Assembly (NCBI GenBank): GCA_033064195.1
Contig: JARBJD010000392.1
Span: forward strand, 1-63,379
Direction: 5' to 3'
Length of the DNA stretch: 63,379 bases
Source: Blattamonas nauphoetae
Lineage: Eukaryota > Preaxostyla > Oxymonadida
Numbering within the stretch: the stretch's first letter is position 1; each line of letters begins with the position of its first letter. The notes under the pieces are model-generated. The model saw only the letters and a list, made by a program, of their open reading frames with translations, had not been told where the DNA came from and made no database searches. Below are positions 1-8,331 of this stretch, one piece after another. The translations under genes and the position numbers were made by a program.

Positions 1-375
1 AGGTTCTTGAACAATTGAATAAAGTGGAAATTGTGCAGTATCAATTCAACACATTTGACTCGAAGATCAACAAAGTGACAAAGCAAATTGAAAAACGAGA
101 CAGATGAAGAACACTTGAAGAACTGTAAAGAGAAATGTGAATGCTTGAAGAAGGAAAGTGAGAAGAAACACATTGGAGTGATTGCACAACAGATCCAAAG
201 AATTTTCCTGAAGTCGTGAACGATTCCAATCCAGATTGTCTTCAAGTTGATTTTGCAGAACTCTTGCTTCTGCGTGAAAGCCATTCAGGAACTGAGTACA
301 ATCGTCGGACAACAACAGACACTCATCAATGAACTCATACAAAAATATAATACACTGATTAATGCTCCAACATGA
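1..375 (+). pseudogene. Fibre/spike-type protein, C-terminal end with S74-like intramolecular chaperone
   Basis: The readable pieces contain the typical signature of the endosialidase-type C-terminal chaperone (Peptidase S74 family): a lysine-rich coil, then 'KHIGVIAQQ', a Val-Asp-Phe-Ala-like strand, and a final helix with an 'LINELIQKYN' coiled coil just before the stop at 373-375. In phages and some eukaryotic viruses this domain trimerises tail or capsid fibres and then cleaves itself off. The gene enters from left of the window, so only its end is visible, and it looks broken in a few places. It faces the capsid genes tail to tail, which fits a virion-attachment role. The family call rests on motif recall; the fibre role is inference. 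Confidence 0.6.
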
Positions 376-405
376 GATCAACAAGAAATTCATAGTACTC
401 TTTGA

Positions 406-762
406 TTATTTTTCCATTGATTGTCTCGTTGTTTCCATCTCAATTGATTCACCTGAACTGTCTTTGAACCAGATCTTCACAATTGACTGACGAGTGCTTA
501 ATTCCCACTTTCGCTTCGCAATCTGTTCGTTGCAGAAAGCGACATATGAATCATTATGTGCATCAGTTTGAATCCAATCACCATGGATTGTGATGTGCTG
601 TGGAACATCTTTCGAAATGACTGTTGTTGAACCATCAATTTCTTCCTTCACATGAATGAGTTTGCAGTCAAGAAAATAGATGTATTTTGTTTTCTGGAAT
701 TAGAAAAATCATGTGGTAGTTGAGCAGTGTGAATTCTGAATTGAGAAGTATCGCTTCACCAT
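406..762 (-). pseudogene. Small unknown element gene next to capsid genes
   Basis: A short reading region with a conserved-looking hydrophilic C-terminal part ('HITIHGDWIQTD', 'KIWFKDSSGE'). Its likely start at 762 follows a T-rich block with ATTTT and AAATG, the same promoter style as the other element genes. I do not recognise a family. It appears broken in one or two places. Its position between the capsid-like gene and the fibre-like gene suggests a virion accessory role, but nothing in the sequence proves that. Confidence 0.4.
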
Positions 763-792
763 TTGTGTTTTCTACAAAATAAAATATTCACT

Positions 793-2467
793 TTAGTATC
801 CTCTCTTCACTTCTTCATATGCTTCTTGGAGTCGACGATCAATAACATATCGCACTCGTGGTTGTCCATTCTCAATCCAGAACAGCCAGTACGATGCTTG
901 ATGTAATGCCAAAATCGGTGGAGGTGGACCTTCTGGAGTTGATGTGAAATATGGATCTTGTTCACCTTGTTTGATTGGTGTTCCTCTGTAGACAATGTTG
1001 ACAGACTCTGATGTTGAGATTCCTTCTTCTCCACCTGCAATTTCACTTCGATCTGTTGGAACCATGAAAGTGAAAGAAGTCGCATCTGTGACAGCTCTGT
1101 TTCTCTTGTATTCGATTCCTTTGAAGTCAAACGTGCGTGGCATACAAATGGAATTTTCAAATTCTTCTGTTGCAGAACAACCAATGAAATCACCATTCAC
1201 CATCATCATCTGATAGAACTCTGGTGAGATTGTTGACATCGGGAAATTGGGAAAGTTGGATCCAAGCATTTCGAATTGACCAACGTAGTGAGGATTTCTG
1301 AACACAGTACACTCATTCGGTCTTTCAGGGAATAAGCACATGAGATTCATGAGATTGTTGAGTTTGATACTGATGTTTGACTTCACTCCCATGGCATTCG
1401 CTTTGATTGGAACGATTGTGTGTCAATTCTTTCTGCTTCAGAACATGCAGAGTCTTTTGAATCGGTGTTGATGAGAGATTGTTTTGTTGCATCAGTGATT
1501 TGATATCCATAGCAAATTGATGTAACTTTGTCCACTGATGAATTCAGAACAGATGAAACGACGGTTTCAGTGGAATACTCTGAAATAAGCTCCTCCCGAT
1601 AAAGATCATATTGTTGTATCGGATTTCCCATTTGAGTGAATTCCTGTGTCACATTCGTGTATTCTCCTTCACGCATAAAATCCATCTGAGGACGATTTGT
1701 CATTTCACCCAAGAGCCTATCCGGCTTTCGATCGCGAGCATTCTCAAGATTTTTTCTAATGACTGTTGATAATCGAATCGGACAATACACGAGTGAATCA
1801 GTTGTCAAATGAAATCTCAAACGCAGATTGCCAAAGATTGAATTTGGATACTGATCAAAGGTACTCAGTGGAAGGAGATTCACAAATGGAATCACCAATG
1901 GAATTGTAAATGTGATCGTTGGAGTATCTGGATCCTCGATTGGAGTGTGATAGAATCCACAGACACTTGGATCCATTCTCTGAACATTTTCCCAAAGACT
2001 GTAACAATGCTTCATGTTGTTTTTCTCTTCATGTGACTTGAATGTGTGATAAAGGAATGATTCGTGATGTGATTGTTCTGAAGTGAATTGTCAATGATGT
2101 TCCCTTGACTGTCGACGAGTCTCATGTCTCGAATGGCATCTGATGATGATTTGTATCCGTAGAACATTCCATAGACTTCAGCTCCTCCTTGAAAATGCAT
2201 TGTTGGTTGATGAAATGGAACAGTAACGGTGAGATCAATTCGCAAATGACTCTTCGAAAACTCAGTCACATCATGACCATCATAACACAATGGAACTTCA
2301 ATTTCATCTCCAATTCTGCATGGCATTGGAGGATTTGTTGGATGGACTTCTTGAATCGAATACACGTGAGGTTCTGAATCCCACTGTTTTGGAAGATATG
2401 ATTGCACCTCAATTTGCTCAATTAATGTCGATGTTGGTTTTGATTGATTTGATCTGATACTTCTCAT
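793..2467 (-). pseudogene. Major-capsid-like gene, paralogue 2 (decayed)
   Basis: This region is paralogous to the neighbouring capsid-like gene. Both share an early segment with 'PLxxxG' strands, a conserved 'HCYSLWENVQRMDPSVCGFY' segment (compare HC.TPW.N....DESVAGVY in the neighbour), a 'DYPxxxFGxLxL' style strand block, and a C-terminal 'PPPPILA....YW...NG.PRVRY' block. Length (about 550 codons of region) and strand-rich composition fit a double-jelly-roll major capsid protein as known from Polintons. It has the shared promoter motif just before the start at 2467. The copy looks broken in about two or three places. The capsid call is inference from genome context and composition, not from a profile search. 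Confidence 0.6.
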
Positions 2468-2519
2468 TTATAGAAAAATAAAAAATACAATATCATTATT
2501 TTCTTTTCCTGTTTTGTCT

Positions 2520-4382
2520 CTACAAGATTCCTAAATCTTTGTGTAAAGCTTTCAGAGTGTGATTTGGATAGTATTCAACTTTTGGTTCGCCATTACTATA
2601 TCGTAATACCCACCACGTTGTTGCAGTGGTTGCTAGAATCGGTGCTGGAGGATGAGTAAATGTCGTCATGTTGCTACCACTTTGACTTGGATTGTAGACA
2701 TTGTAGTATGTGTCAATCAAACCTTGATAGATCGGTTGTGATCTCAATGTGACAGGAACATTTTGACCTTTGGAGCTGATGGAATCATTGCAGTTTGTTG
2801 GACATCCACTTCTCTGTGTTGAAAAGCACAGAAGGAAGTCGGTGTTGTCATGAATCGGTCGCACTCTTGTCATTGTTTCACCAGAATATGAACCATCACC
2901 TGTGAGTTTCTCTTCAACGAGAGAATCGGTCAGTGATCGCTCCAAATCATCAGGAACAGTCAAATACGAATCTAGATTGAGAGTCGATAATGCAAACTGA
3001 TAGAAGCGAGCTCCAATAGTTGTTGTTGGTTGCTCTGGATACTACTTGCTGAGTAGATTCACTTGGATATTCTTCTGCATTGGATTGTGAAAACAAGTGA
3101 CTTCATTGTCGTAGTGACGGAAGAGAAGCATAATGTCCTTAGCATTCACGAGAACCATTTGCTGAGTGCAATCAATTCCAGTTGCCGTTGGTGTCTTCTG
3201 AAATGGATAGAATGAGATCTTTTCTGCTGGTATCGTCCCGGGACGATTCTGATACATCAGCTTCAGATTCTCTTTCGCAATTTCCTTCATTTTGTATCCA
3301 GTACTCATGCAATACACGTCATCAATGCGATAATCAATAATGTTCAATGATATGTACTGATTTACAAATTCTGGTTCTTTTGTGACTGTTCCAGCTGAAT
3401 TATAAACAATATCTTGAGTCACTGTTGGTTGAAGAAATGATTGACCAATTTGAACGAAATTCTTTGTGCACAAGGTGACAAGAGTATTCAGAAAATAGGG
3501 ACGATGCTGAATGCAATTGGTAGTGGATTCTCGAATCTTTGGTGCTGTTGTCGTTCTGTTAACAATTGATGAAAGTGTATTTTTCAATGTCAGTTCAGGA
3601 TTGACAGGACAACAAACAAATGCATCTTCATTTATGTGAACACTCAATTTCAGATCTCCAAAGAGACAACGAGGATAGTCAGTCATTCCAGAGAAAATGA
3701 GAAGATCTTCAAGGTTAATTGACACACGAATTGGGACATCAATAGTGTCTTGAAACACTCCTGTTCCGGACGTCGTTGTGAAATCAGAAAGTGGAATATA
3801 AACACCAGCAACAGATTCATCGTGATTCCAAGCATTCTGCCAAGGTGTGTGACAATGTTTTCGATTCTCCAATTGACTCTTTGGTTTGATCATATTGTAG
3901 ATGTGAGACTCCATTGATACGTCATTGTTTGTGGTGCTGATAATTCTTTGATTGTTGTGAAGAACAGTTAGATCGCGAAAGATTGATGCCGAATGCTTGA
4001 GTCCAACGAAGATGAATATTCTCTCATTCATGAACGATCCAATTTTACCTGCAGTTGTCGTCCAATTATTGACTTTCAATGTTGCTGTCATAGTGAACGT
4101 AATGAAGGAATCATCAATTTGACAAATGTCTTGATTACCAGTCAGTGGGATGATAATTTCCTGTCCTTTGTAGAATCGTGAATTCTCTGATGGTTTCAAT
4201 TCTTGGATCGAAGTACTATGTGCTCCATCATTCAGAAGGAAATTAATGTGATGCTCAGACATTAGTTGCTGTTGTATTTGACCAATATCATCTCGAGTGT
4301 ACTTGATTGATCCAGTGCTGTTTCCAGTCAAAGATGTAGCTCCAGTTCTTTTATTTGTCAGATGTGTTATATGCGAGTTCAT
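2520..4382 (-). pseudogene. Major-capsid-like gene, paralogue 1
   Basis: This is the best preserved capsid-like gene. The first 446 residues read openly and are rich in beta-strand patterns, with 'GQEIIIPLTG' near the start, 'HCHTPWQNAWNHDESVAGVY' around residue 180, and 'DYPRCLFGDLKLSV' near residue 240. The C-terminal part carries the paired block 'PPAPILA...WWVLRYSNGEP' seen also in paralogue 2. Size (about 600 residues) matches Polinton major capsid proteins with a double jelly roll. The start at 4382 sits directly after the promoter-like T-run and TAAAATG. Overall it looks broken in about one place. Family assignment is by context and strand pattern, so moderate certainty. Confidence 0.6.
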
Positions 4383-4408
4383 TTTATCAAAAATAAAAAA
4401 TCAAATTA
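4383..4408 (-). promoter_or_regulatory. Shared element promoter motif (capsid-like gene)
   Basis: Read on the minus strand this is TTTTTTATTTTTGATAAAATG leading straight into the start codon. The same layout (T-run, A, T-run, 3-6 bases, (T)AAATG) stands before most genes of both elements. It resembles the poxvirus-type late promoter, in which a T-rich stretch precedes TAAATG. Confidence 0.6.
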
Positions 4409-4423
4409 ATGTTTTCTGTACAG

Positions 4424-4723
4424 TTACTTTTTCTTTTTTGGTTTCTTCGCTTTTGGTTTCAGCTTTTCTTCCAGTTTCATAATTTCTCCTCTGAGCTTGT
4501 TCGCAACTGCTGTGTTTCCTTCATTGATTGCTTGCTCGTATTGTGCCATCTTTTCTGCATGGATTTGCTTGTCCGATTTCACGTCTGGAATCATCTCCAC
4601 ACCTGTCTGTGCTACCTTCGAAATCAATGGTCCAACGAAGGGAATGAGATTCAGAAATGGAGCTCCAACTCTGAGGATATTTTTGCCAACTGCTGCTAAT
4701 TTTGATAACCAACCTGGTGCCAT
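4424..4723 (-). CDS. Small basic MAPG protein, virion-type (99 aa)
   Basis: An intact 99-residue protein starting MAPGWLSKLAAVGKNI, with a hydrophobic/amphipathic middle ('PFLNLIPFVGPLI') and a strongly basic tail (KPKAKKPKKKK). It shares the MAPG start and amphipathic first helix with the next gene upstream (4759-5040). Amphipathic helix plus basic tail is the style of adenovirus-type core or membrane-lytic minor capsid proteins (pVI, pX), but no family is recognised and this remains inference. The start at 4723 is fixed by the promoter motif just upstream (TTTTTATTTTTCATAAATG). Confidence 0.65.
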   Translation of the reverse strand: MAPGWLSKLAAVGKNILRVGAPFLNLIPFVGPLISKVAQTGVEMIPDVKSDKQIHAEKMAQYEQAINEGNTAVANKLRGEIMKLEEKLKPKAKKPKKKK

Positions 4724-4746
4724 TTATGAAAAATAAAAATATTTGA
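4724..4746 (-). promoter_or_regulatory. Shared element promoter motif (MAPG gene)
   Basis: On the minus strand: TATTTTTATTTTTCATAAATG, ending in the start codon of the 99-residue gene. One of the cleanest examples of the motif. Confidence 0.6.
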
Positions 4747-4758
4747 TTACAACATTTT

Positions 4759-5040
4759 TTATTGTCGGAATTGAATCATTGGATTTTGTGACATGTTTCC
4801 ACCACCTCCAAGATATTGATTTACTGCTTGGTTGTCTCCATTCGATCTTCGAGATTGTTGGTATTCCCCCATCATTCCGCCTAATCCATGAAGAATTCCT
4901 CCTGCAGTTTGTCCAAATTTGTTGTTCGTTTGTGAGAGAAGTCCACCACCGACTTGAAGCAATGTTGGAGCTAGTGGTTTGATGAATTGAAAGAATTGTT
5001 TGCCGATATTTTTGAGTTTGTTGAAACTTCCTGGTGCCAT
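4759..5040 (-). CDS. Small MAPG protein 2, Gly/Gln-rich, virion-type (93 aa)
   Basis: An intact 93-residue protein. An in-frame ATG lies 24 nt further upstream, but the start at 5040 is preferred because it gives MAPGSFNKLKNIGKQF, matching the MAPG start of the neighbouring gene, and because the promoter motif ends exactly there. The chain has an amphipathic N-terminal helix, a Gly-rich hydrophobic centre (GGGLLSQ, GGILHGLGGMMG) and a Gln/Asn-rich tail. It is probably a minor virion or membrane-active protein by position and composition; no family is recognised. Confidence 0.6.
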   Translation of the reverse strand: MAPGSFNKLKNIGKQFFQFIKPLAPTLLQVGGGLLSQTNNKFGQTAGGILHGLGGMMGEYQQSRRSNGDNQAVNQYLGGGGNMSQNPMIQFRQ

Positions 5041-5064
5041 TTTAGTAAAAATAAAAAAATACAA
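5041..5064 (-). promoter_or_regulatory. Shared element promoter motif (MAPG protein 2)
   Basis: On the minus strand: TTTTTTTATTTTTACTAAAATG. It overlaps the possible upstream start and supports the internal one at 5040. Confidence 0.55.
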
Positions 5065-5077
5065 TTCATTAATTTTT

Positions 5078-5664
5078 CTAACGAGGAATTGCCTTTGTCA
5101 ATGAAATGCCATAATTGAGTATAGTGTTGTAAGCTTCATTGAAGGCAATGCTCATGTCTTTACCACCAACAAGGATCTTGAAAATTGTTCGAAAGATTGG
5201 GAGTTTATTCAGACATAGACACTTGTCAGACAAATCATCCAGTTCAATCACCACATCATTGATTCCAGTGAGTGTAGCAATGAGAGCACATAAATCACTT
5301 TGGTTTGTGATCAGTTTCTTCGATGGTTCAATGAGGTTATTCAGTAGTTTCTTTTCACATGCAAAAGCGTTCTTGTACACGAGCAGTAGTTGATCTTTGA
5401 ATGCTGAAATGTTGGAAGTGTATTCTCGAAGTGGAATTGAACGACTCTGGATTGGAGCTGATGGATAGATCTCCAATGGTGGAGGATCATAGAGACCTGG
5501 TTCATTGTTCATTTCAACATTAGCGCTTTGTTCATTTCGATCTTCGAGTTTTGACCTTCCAGAAGTTGATCCTTAATTGTCGATGATGACATTGTTGGTG
5601 ATTGACGTTGGAACTGATGAAGAACTTGTGTGTTTTGTAAATTGACAACTGAGAATTGGCTGCA
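5078..5664 (-). pseudogene. Unknown virion-type protein with a PSAP (late-domain-like) motif
   Basis: The open C-terminal part (144 residues) begins with a Pro-rich stretch 'LYDPPPLEIYPSAP' and then an all-helical region with Cys/Leu-rich segments. P-S/T-A-P is the known ESCRT-I (TSG101)-binding late-domain motif used by many budding viruses; here it is only a short match. The gene start at 5664 is marked by the same promoter motif as the neighbours. The whole region looks broken in about one place. No domain family is recognised. Confidence 0.45.
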
Positions 5665-5688
5665 TTTTAGTAAAAATAAAAAAGTCAT
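5665..5688 (-). promoter_or_regulatory. Shared element promoter motif (PSAP-protein gene)
   Basis: On the minus strand: CTTTTTTATTTTTACTAAAATG. Nearly identical to the motif at 5041-5064. Confidence 0.5.
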
Positions 5689-5707
5689 AAATTCATTTTT
5701 GTTTGGA

Positions 5708-6644
5708 TCAACTACTGAGATACATAACGTCAGTTTGACCAAGTGTTGCGTTTAAATTCTGTTCATTCGGAAGTGTGTCCAACACTCGAGGTCCTTTATA
5801 GTCAACTGGATTCCAGCCTCGCGCGAATGATTCGACTATATTTCCCCCTTGATTGAGAATTTCAAACACTGGAGCAATGAGGTCTTCTGGAGAGATATTA
5901 TTGAGTTTAAGTAAATCAACACCAGCAGCTTTTGGAAATGGATAGGAATTCAAGCGTTTTGTTACAATCTTCATGAATGATTTCTTTTTCAGTAAACCAT
6001 TTGGATCAGCATAGAAATTGTAATCCCAAATGTCACTTAGAAATGGAATTAATACTCCTCGATTCATATGAGTTGTTAAACCTGAACGTATTTTTGCATA
6101 ATCACCAAGGGAATACACGTTCATAGCTTGGTTTGGTTGACCAGCTGTTTGACTTGAACATCGAATATTAAGGTGTTTCATAGCTTCACTCGCAATCAAT
6201 GATGAAACTTGAAAAGTGCTCATTTGCTCAGGTGGTATATCCGGATTGTCATTCCATATTTGAGTTTTCTTGTACTCTTTCCACTGTGCATCAATTCTTG
6301 GACGTTGATTCTGTTTAAATGAAGCATACTTTTGTTGTTTTCGTCCTTGTTTTGTCGGTCACAATCACATCGTCACTATAGCCATCTCCATCTCTGTCTT
6401 CAACAAGTACATTCCAACCACCATATCGCTTTGGATTGGAATCAATCATGTGTTGTGCACTTTGAGCAGATCGAAATGCATCTTCATATCTGAGATCGTA
6501 GTCATGTTCTGCAAGGATTGCACTTGCTGCATGTCTGGCTAGTTTGTCTTTGGTGTTTTGTTTGAAAGGATTAACGCCTTTCTTCCTTTTTGACTGTGTT
6601 GGGTTTCTTTGTTGAATCTGTCGAAGAATATTTTGATCGTTCAT
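5708..6644 (-). pseudogene. Virion-type protein homologous to the gene at 62,709 of element 2
   Basis: The N-terminal part (start 6644, MNDQNILRQIQQRN, basic, with 'WNVLVEDRDGDGYSDDVIVTD') aligns with the gene at 62,709 (there 'NWTAKVEQYGQVHDVMVYENDTGD'). The later part ('KYASFKQNQRPR', 'EQMSTFQVSSLIASEAMKHL') aligns with 'PYTSFNQENGRK' and the region following it. Both copies sit divergently next to the ATPase gene, so synteny supports a real conserved gene. It looks broken in about one place here. I do not recognise the family; a minor capsid (penton-like) or virion-assembly role is only inferred from position. Confidence 0.55.
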
Positions 6645-6677
6645 TTCATAAGAAATAAAATATTTAATTTTATATAA
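6645..6677. promoter_or_regulatory. Divergent promoter between virion-type gene and ATPase
   Basis: Only 33 nt separate the two divergent start codons (6644 minus, 6678 plus). The gap is almost pure A/T: TATTTTATTTCTTAT reads toward the minus gene and TTTAATTTTATATAAATG toward the ATPase. Element 2 has the same divergent pair 61 nt apart. Confidence 0.55.
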
Positions 6678-7565
6678 ATGTTTCATCAAAAACAAATTAC
6701 ATCAAGAAGAAAACAAGGAAACAACTTATCACAAAGAATGTCGTACACTTCATTCGATAATTTATCAATCTCAGAGTATGTCAATCAGAGACTGCAACAG
6801 GTGAAGACCTCTAACGTCGGAAAAGAACTTCCAAGTGCCATTCATCCAGACCTAAATTTCAACCGCAATAGTGTGAATGTTCTCATTGGAAATAGAGGAA
6901 GTGGAAAGACCTACAATGTCCTCAGAGAACTGTTGAAAGTACAGGAAGTGCCTCTCCAAGATGAGAGATTTCACTTGTTTGTGTACGTCACTGACAAGCA
7001 CAATGATGGTACTTTTGAGCGATCCAAATCACTTATAAAGATTCCAATTGTGAAGGTCAAGTACAATGAAATTTTTGCATTTCTGGAGAATCTTTCAACA
7101 GCAAAGGCAGCATACGAAGAAATCATCGATCACAATTGGGAAGAAACAGTGACAGATCAGTCTAGGAAATCAATACTGAAAACACTCCATCTTGATTCAT
7201 TTCGAGAACGAAATCTTCAAACAATGATCCTCCTCGACGACTGTAGAAGAATCCTCAGTGAGCGAAGAACCAAAGCTAATCCTTCAATTCTGATGGACCT
7301 GTTGCTGGAAAATCGCCAACCAAAGTTCACATTCTTTCTCACCATTCATGAATTATTCTCGCTGTCTCCAGATATGAAATCAAATATCGATTCAATATGG
7401 ATCTTTGGTGGATTCAATAATGAACGAATCAGAAGAGTCTTCAATCAACTGAACGCACCAATGGAATGCAAAGAATTCTGGAGTACATACAAACAATTGA
7501 CAAAGCAACAAGCAGCAATCTTTCGATATGGTCAGACAGTAAGTATTGATTACCTTGTAGTTTAA
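6678..7565 (+). CDS. A32/FtsK-HerA-type genome-packaging ATPase
   Basis: A 295-residue P-loop ATPase. Walker A is GNRGSGKT at residues 71-78, Walker B is MILLDD at 183-188, followed by 'DLLLENRQPKFTFFLTIHELFSL', where the TIHE stretch is a plausible sensor segment. This is the pattern of the small packaging ATPase found in Polintons, adenovirus-like and NCLDV viruses (A32 family), which pumps DNA into a preformed capsid. The whole protein aligns along its length with the ATPase at 61,766-62,647, including 'IHPDLNFNRNSVNVL' before the P-loop. The start at 6678 follows a TATATAAATG promoter end. It appears whole. Confidence 0.85.
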   Translation: MFHQKQITSRRKQGNNLSQRMSYTSFDNLSISEYVNQRLQQVKTSNVGKELPSAIHPDLNFNRNSVNVLIGNRGSGKTYNVLRELLKVQEVPLQDERFHLFVYVTDKHNDGTFERSKSLIKIPIVKVKYNEIFAFLENLSTAKAAYEEIIDHNWEETVTDQSRKSILKTLHLDSFRERNLQTMILLDDCRRILSERRTKANPSILMDLLLENRQPKFTFFLTIHELFSLSPDMKSNIDSIWIFGGFNNERIRRVFNQLNAPMECKEFWSTYKQLTKQQAAIFRYGQTVSIDYLVV

Positions 7566-7678
7566 AATCAATCTGATTTGTTCAAAACGGTTTAGATATT
7601 TTTGAAAAGGTTCTAAATGATTTAAACACAAGAACGTTATTTTTTTAAATGATTTTACACTTTTTTAATTCATTATAA

Positions 7679-8035
7679 ATGAGTCTAACAGTTTTCGAAC
7701 CATTTGAACCAGAACAGATAAATTTAGATTCTGTTGAAAGTTTTCAGATGTATTTAAACAAGAATGGAGAGATTCTGAAACGATACACAACAAATAAACT
7801 GAACAAAATGATCAAGATTGATGGATACAGAATAACTAAGACCAAAGGTGTAATTGCACTTCGCAAAGATTACTATGGTGGTTCTTCAACAATGAATTAT
7901 ACAGATTCTCCACAAAAATTTGATGAACTTGTTTCAAGAATAGCGGTGCTTGAAGACATTGTTAAACGTCTCGCGAATGCTATTGACACTAAGAATCAGC
8001 GTTGGGGTGAATTGTCAAAGCTTCCTGAACATTGA
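7679..8035 (+). CDS. Conserved small element protein, 118 aa (homologue at 61,427)
   Basis: A 118-residue protein starting MSLTVFEPFEPEQ. It aligns with the 119-residue protein at 61,427-61,786, sharing 'YTTNKLNKMIKIDGYRITK' and 'IALRK', followed by a heptad-like, probably coiled-coil C-terminus. Conservation between two otherwise diverged elements shows it is a true core gene. The basic conserved centre could bind DNA, but no family is recognised. It lies just downstream of the ATPase and its end overlaps the convergent gene at 7989-8264 by 47 nt. The start is set by the TTTTTTAATTCATTATAAATG block. Confidence 0.65.
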   Translation: MSLTVFEPFEPEQINLDSVESFQMYLNKNGEILKRYTTNKLNKMIKIDGYRITKTKGVIALRKDYYGGSSTMNYTDSPQKFDELVSRIAVLEDIVKRLANAIDTKNQRWGELSKLPEH

Positions 8036-8264
8036 TGGAATCAGATAAGTGTCCCAAACAATTCAACAGTAATACATCATCTTTGATTATTTTTGTTGAA
8101 ACCAGTTGAATTAATTGTTTTTGTGCTTCGCTCAATTGTGCATCAAACTCTTGCTTTTTCTGTTGATTTCGATAGTACCATTCTCTTTTACTCATACGAA
8201 TTGCATTCTTTGCATCACTTTCCGATTGATAAAACTTTGGTCGTCCTTTCATTTTCGTTGACAT
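7989..8264 (-). CDS. Small basic coiled-coil protein with GRPK-type start, 91 aa
   Basis: A 91-residue protein, MSTKMKGRPKFYQSESDAKN, followed by 'RMSKREWYYRNQQKKQEFDAQL' style charged helix. A GRPK AT-hook-like start plus a basic amphipathic helix suggests a small DNA-binding or regulatory protein; such GRPKxY...R.W..KN modules occur in large-virus and transposon proteins. The start follows TTTTTTATTTCCATAG on the minus strand. Its 3' end overlaps the preceding plus-strand gene. Function unknown. Confidence 0.5.
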   Translation of the reverse strand: MSTKMKGRPKFYQSESDAKNAIRMSKREWYYRNQQKKQEFDAQLSEAQKQLIQLVSTKIIKDDVLLLNCLGHLSDSINVQEALTIHPNADS

Positions 8265-8331
8265 CTTTTCTATGGAAATAAAAAATCAAATTAAAATATT
8301 AGAATTCATTTTTTTATCCTGTAAGAAAGAT

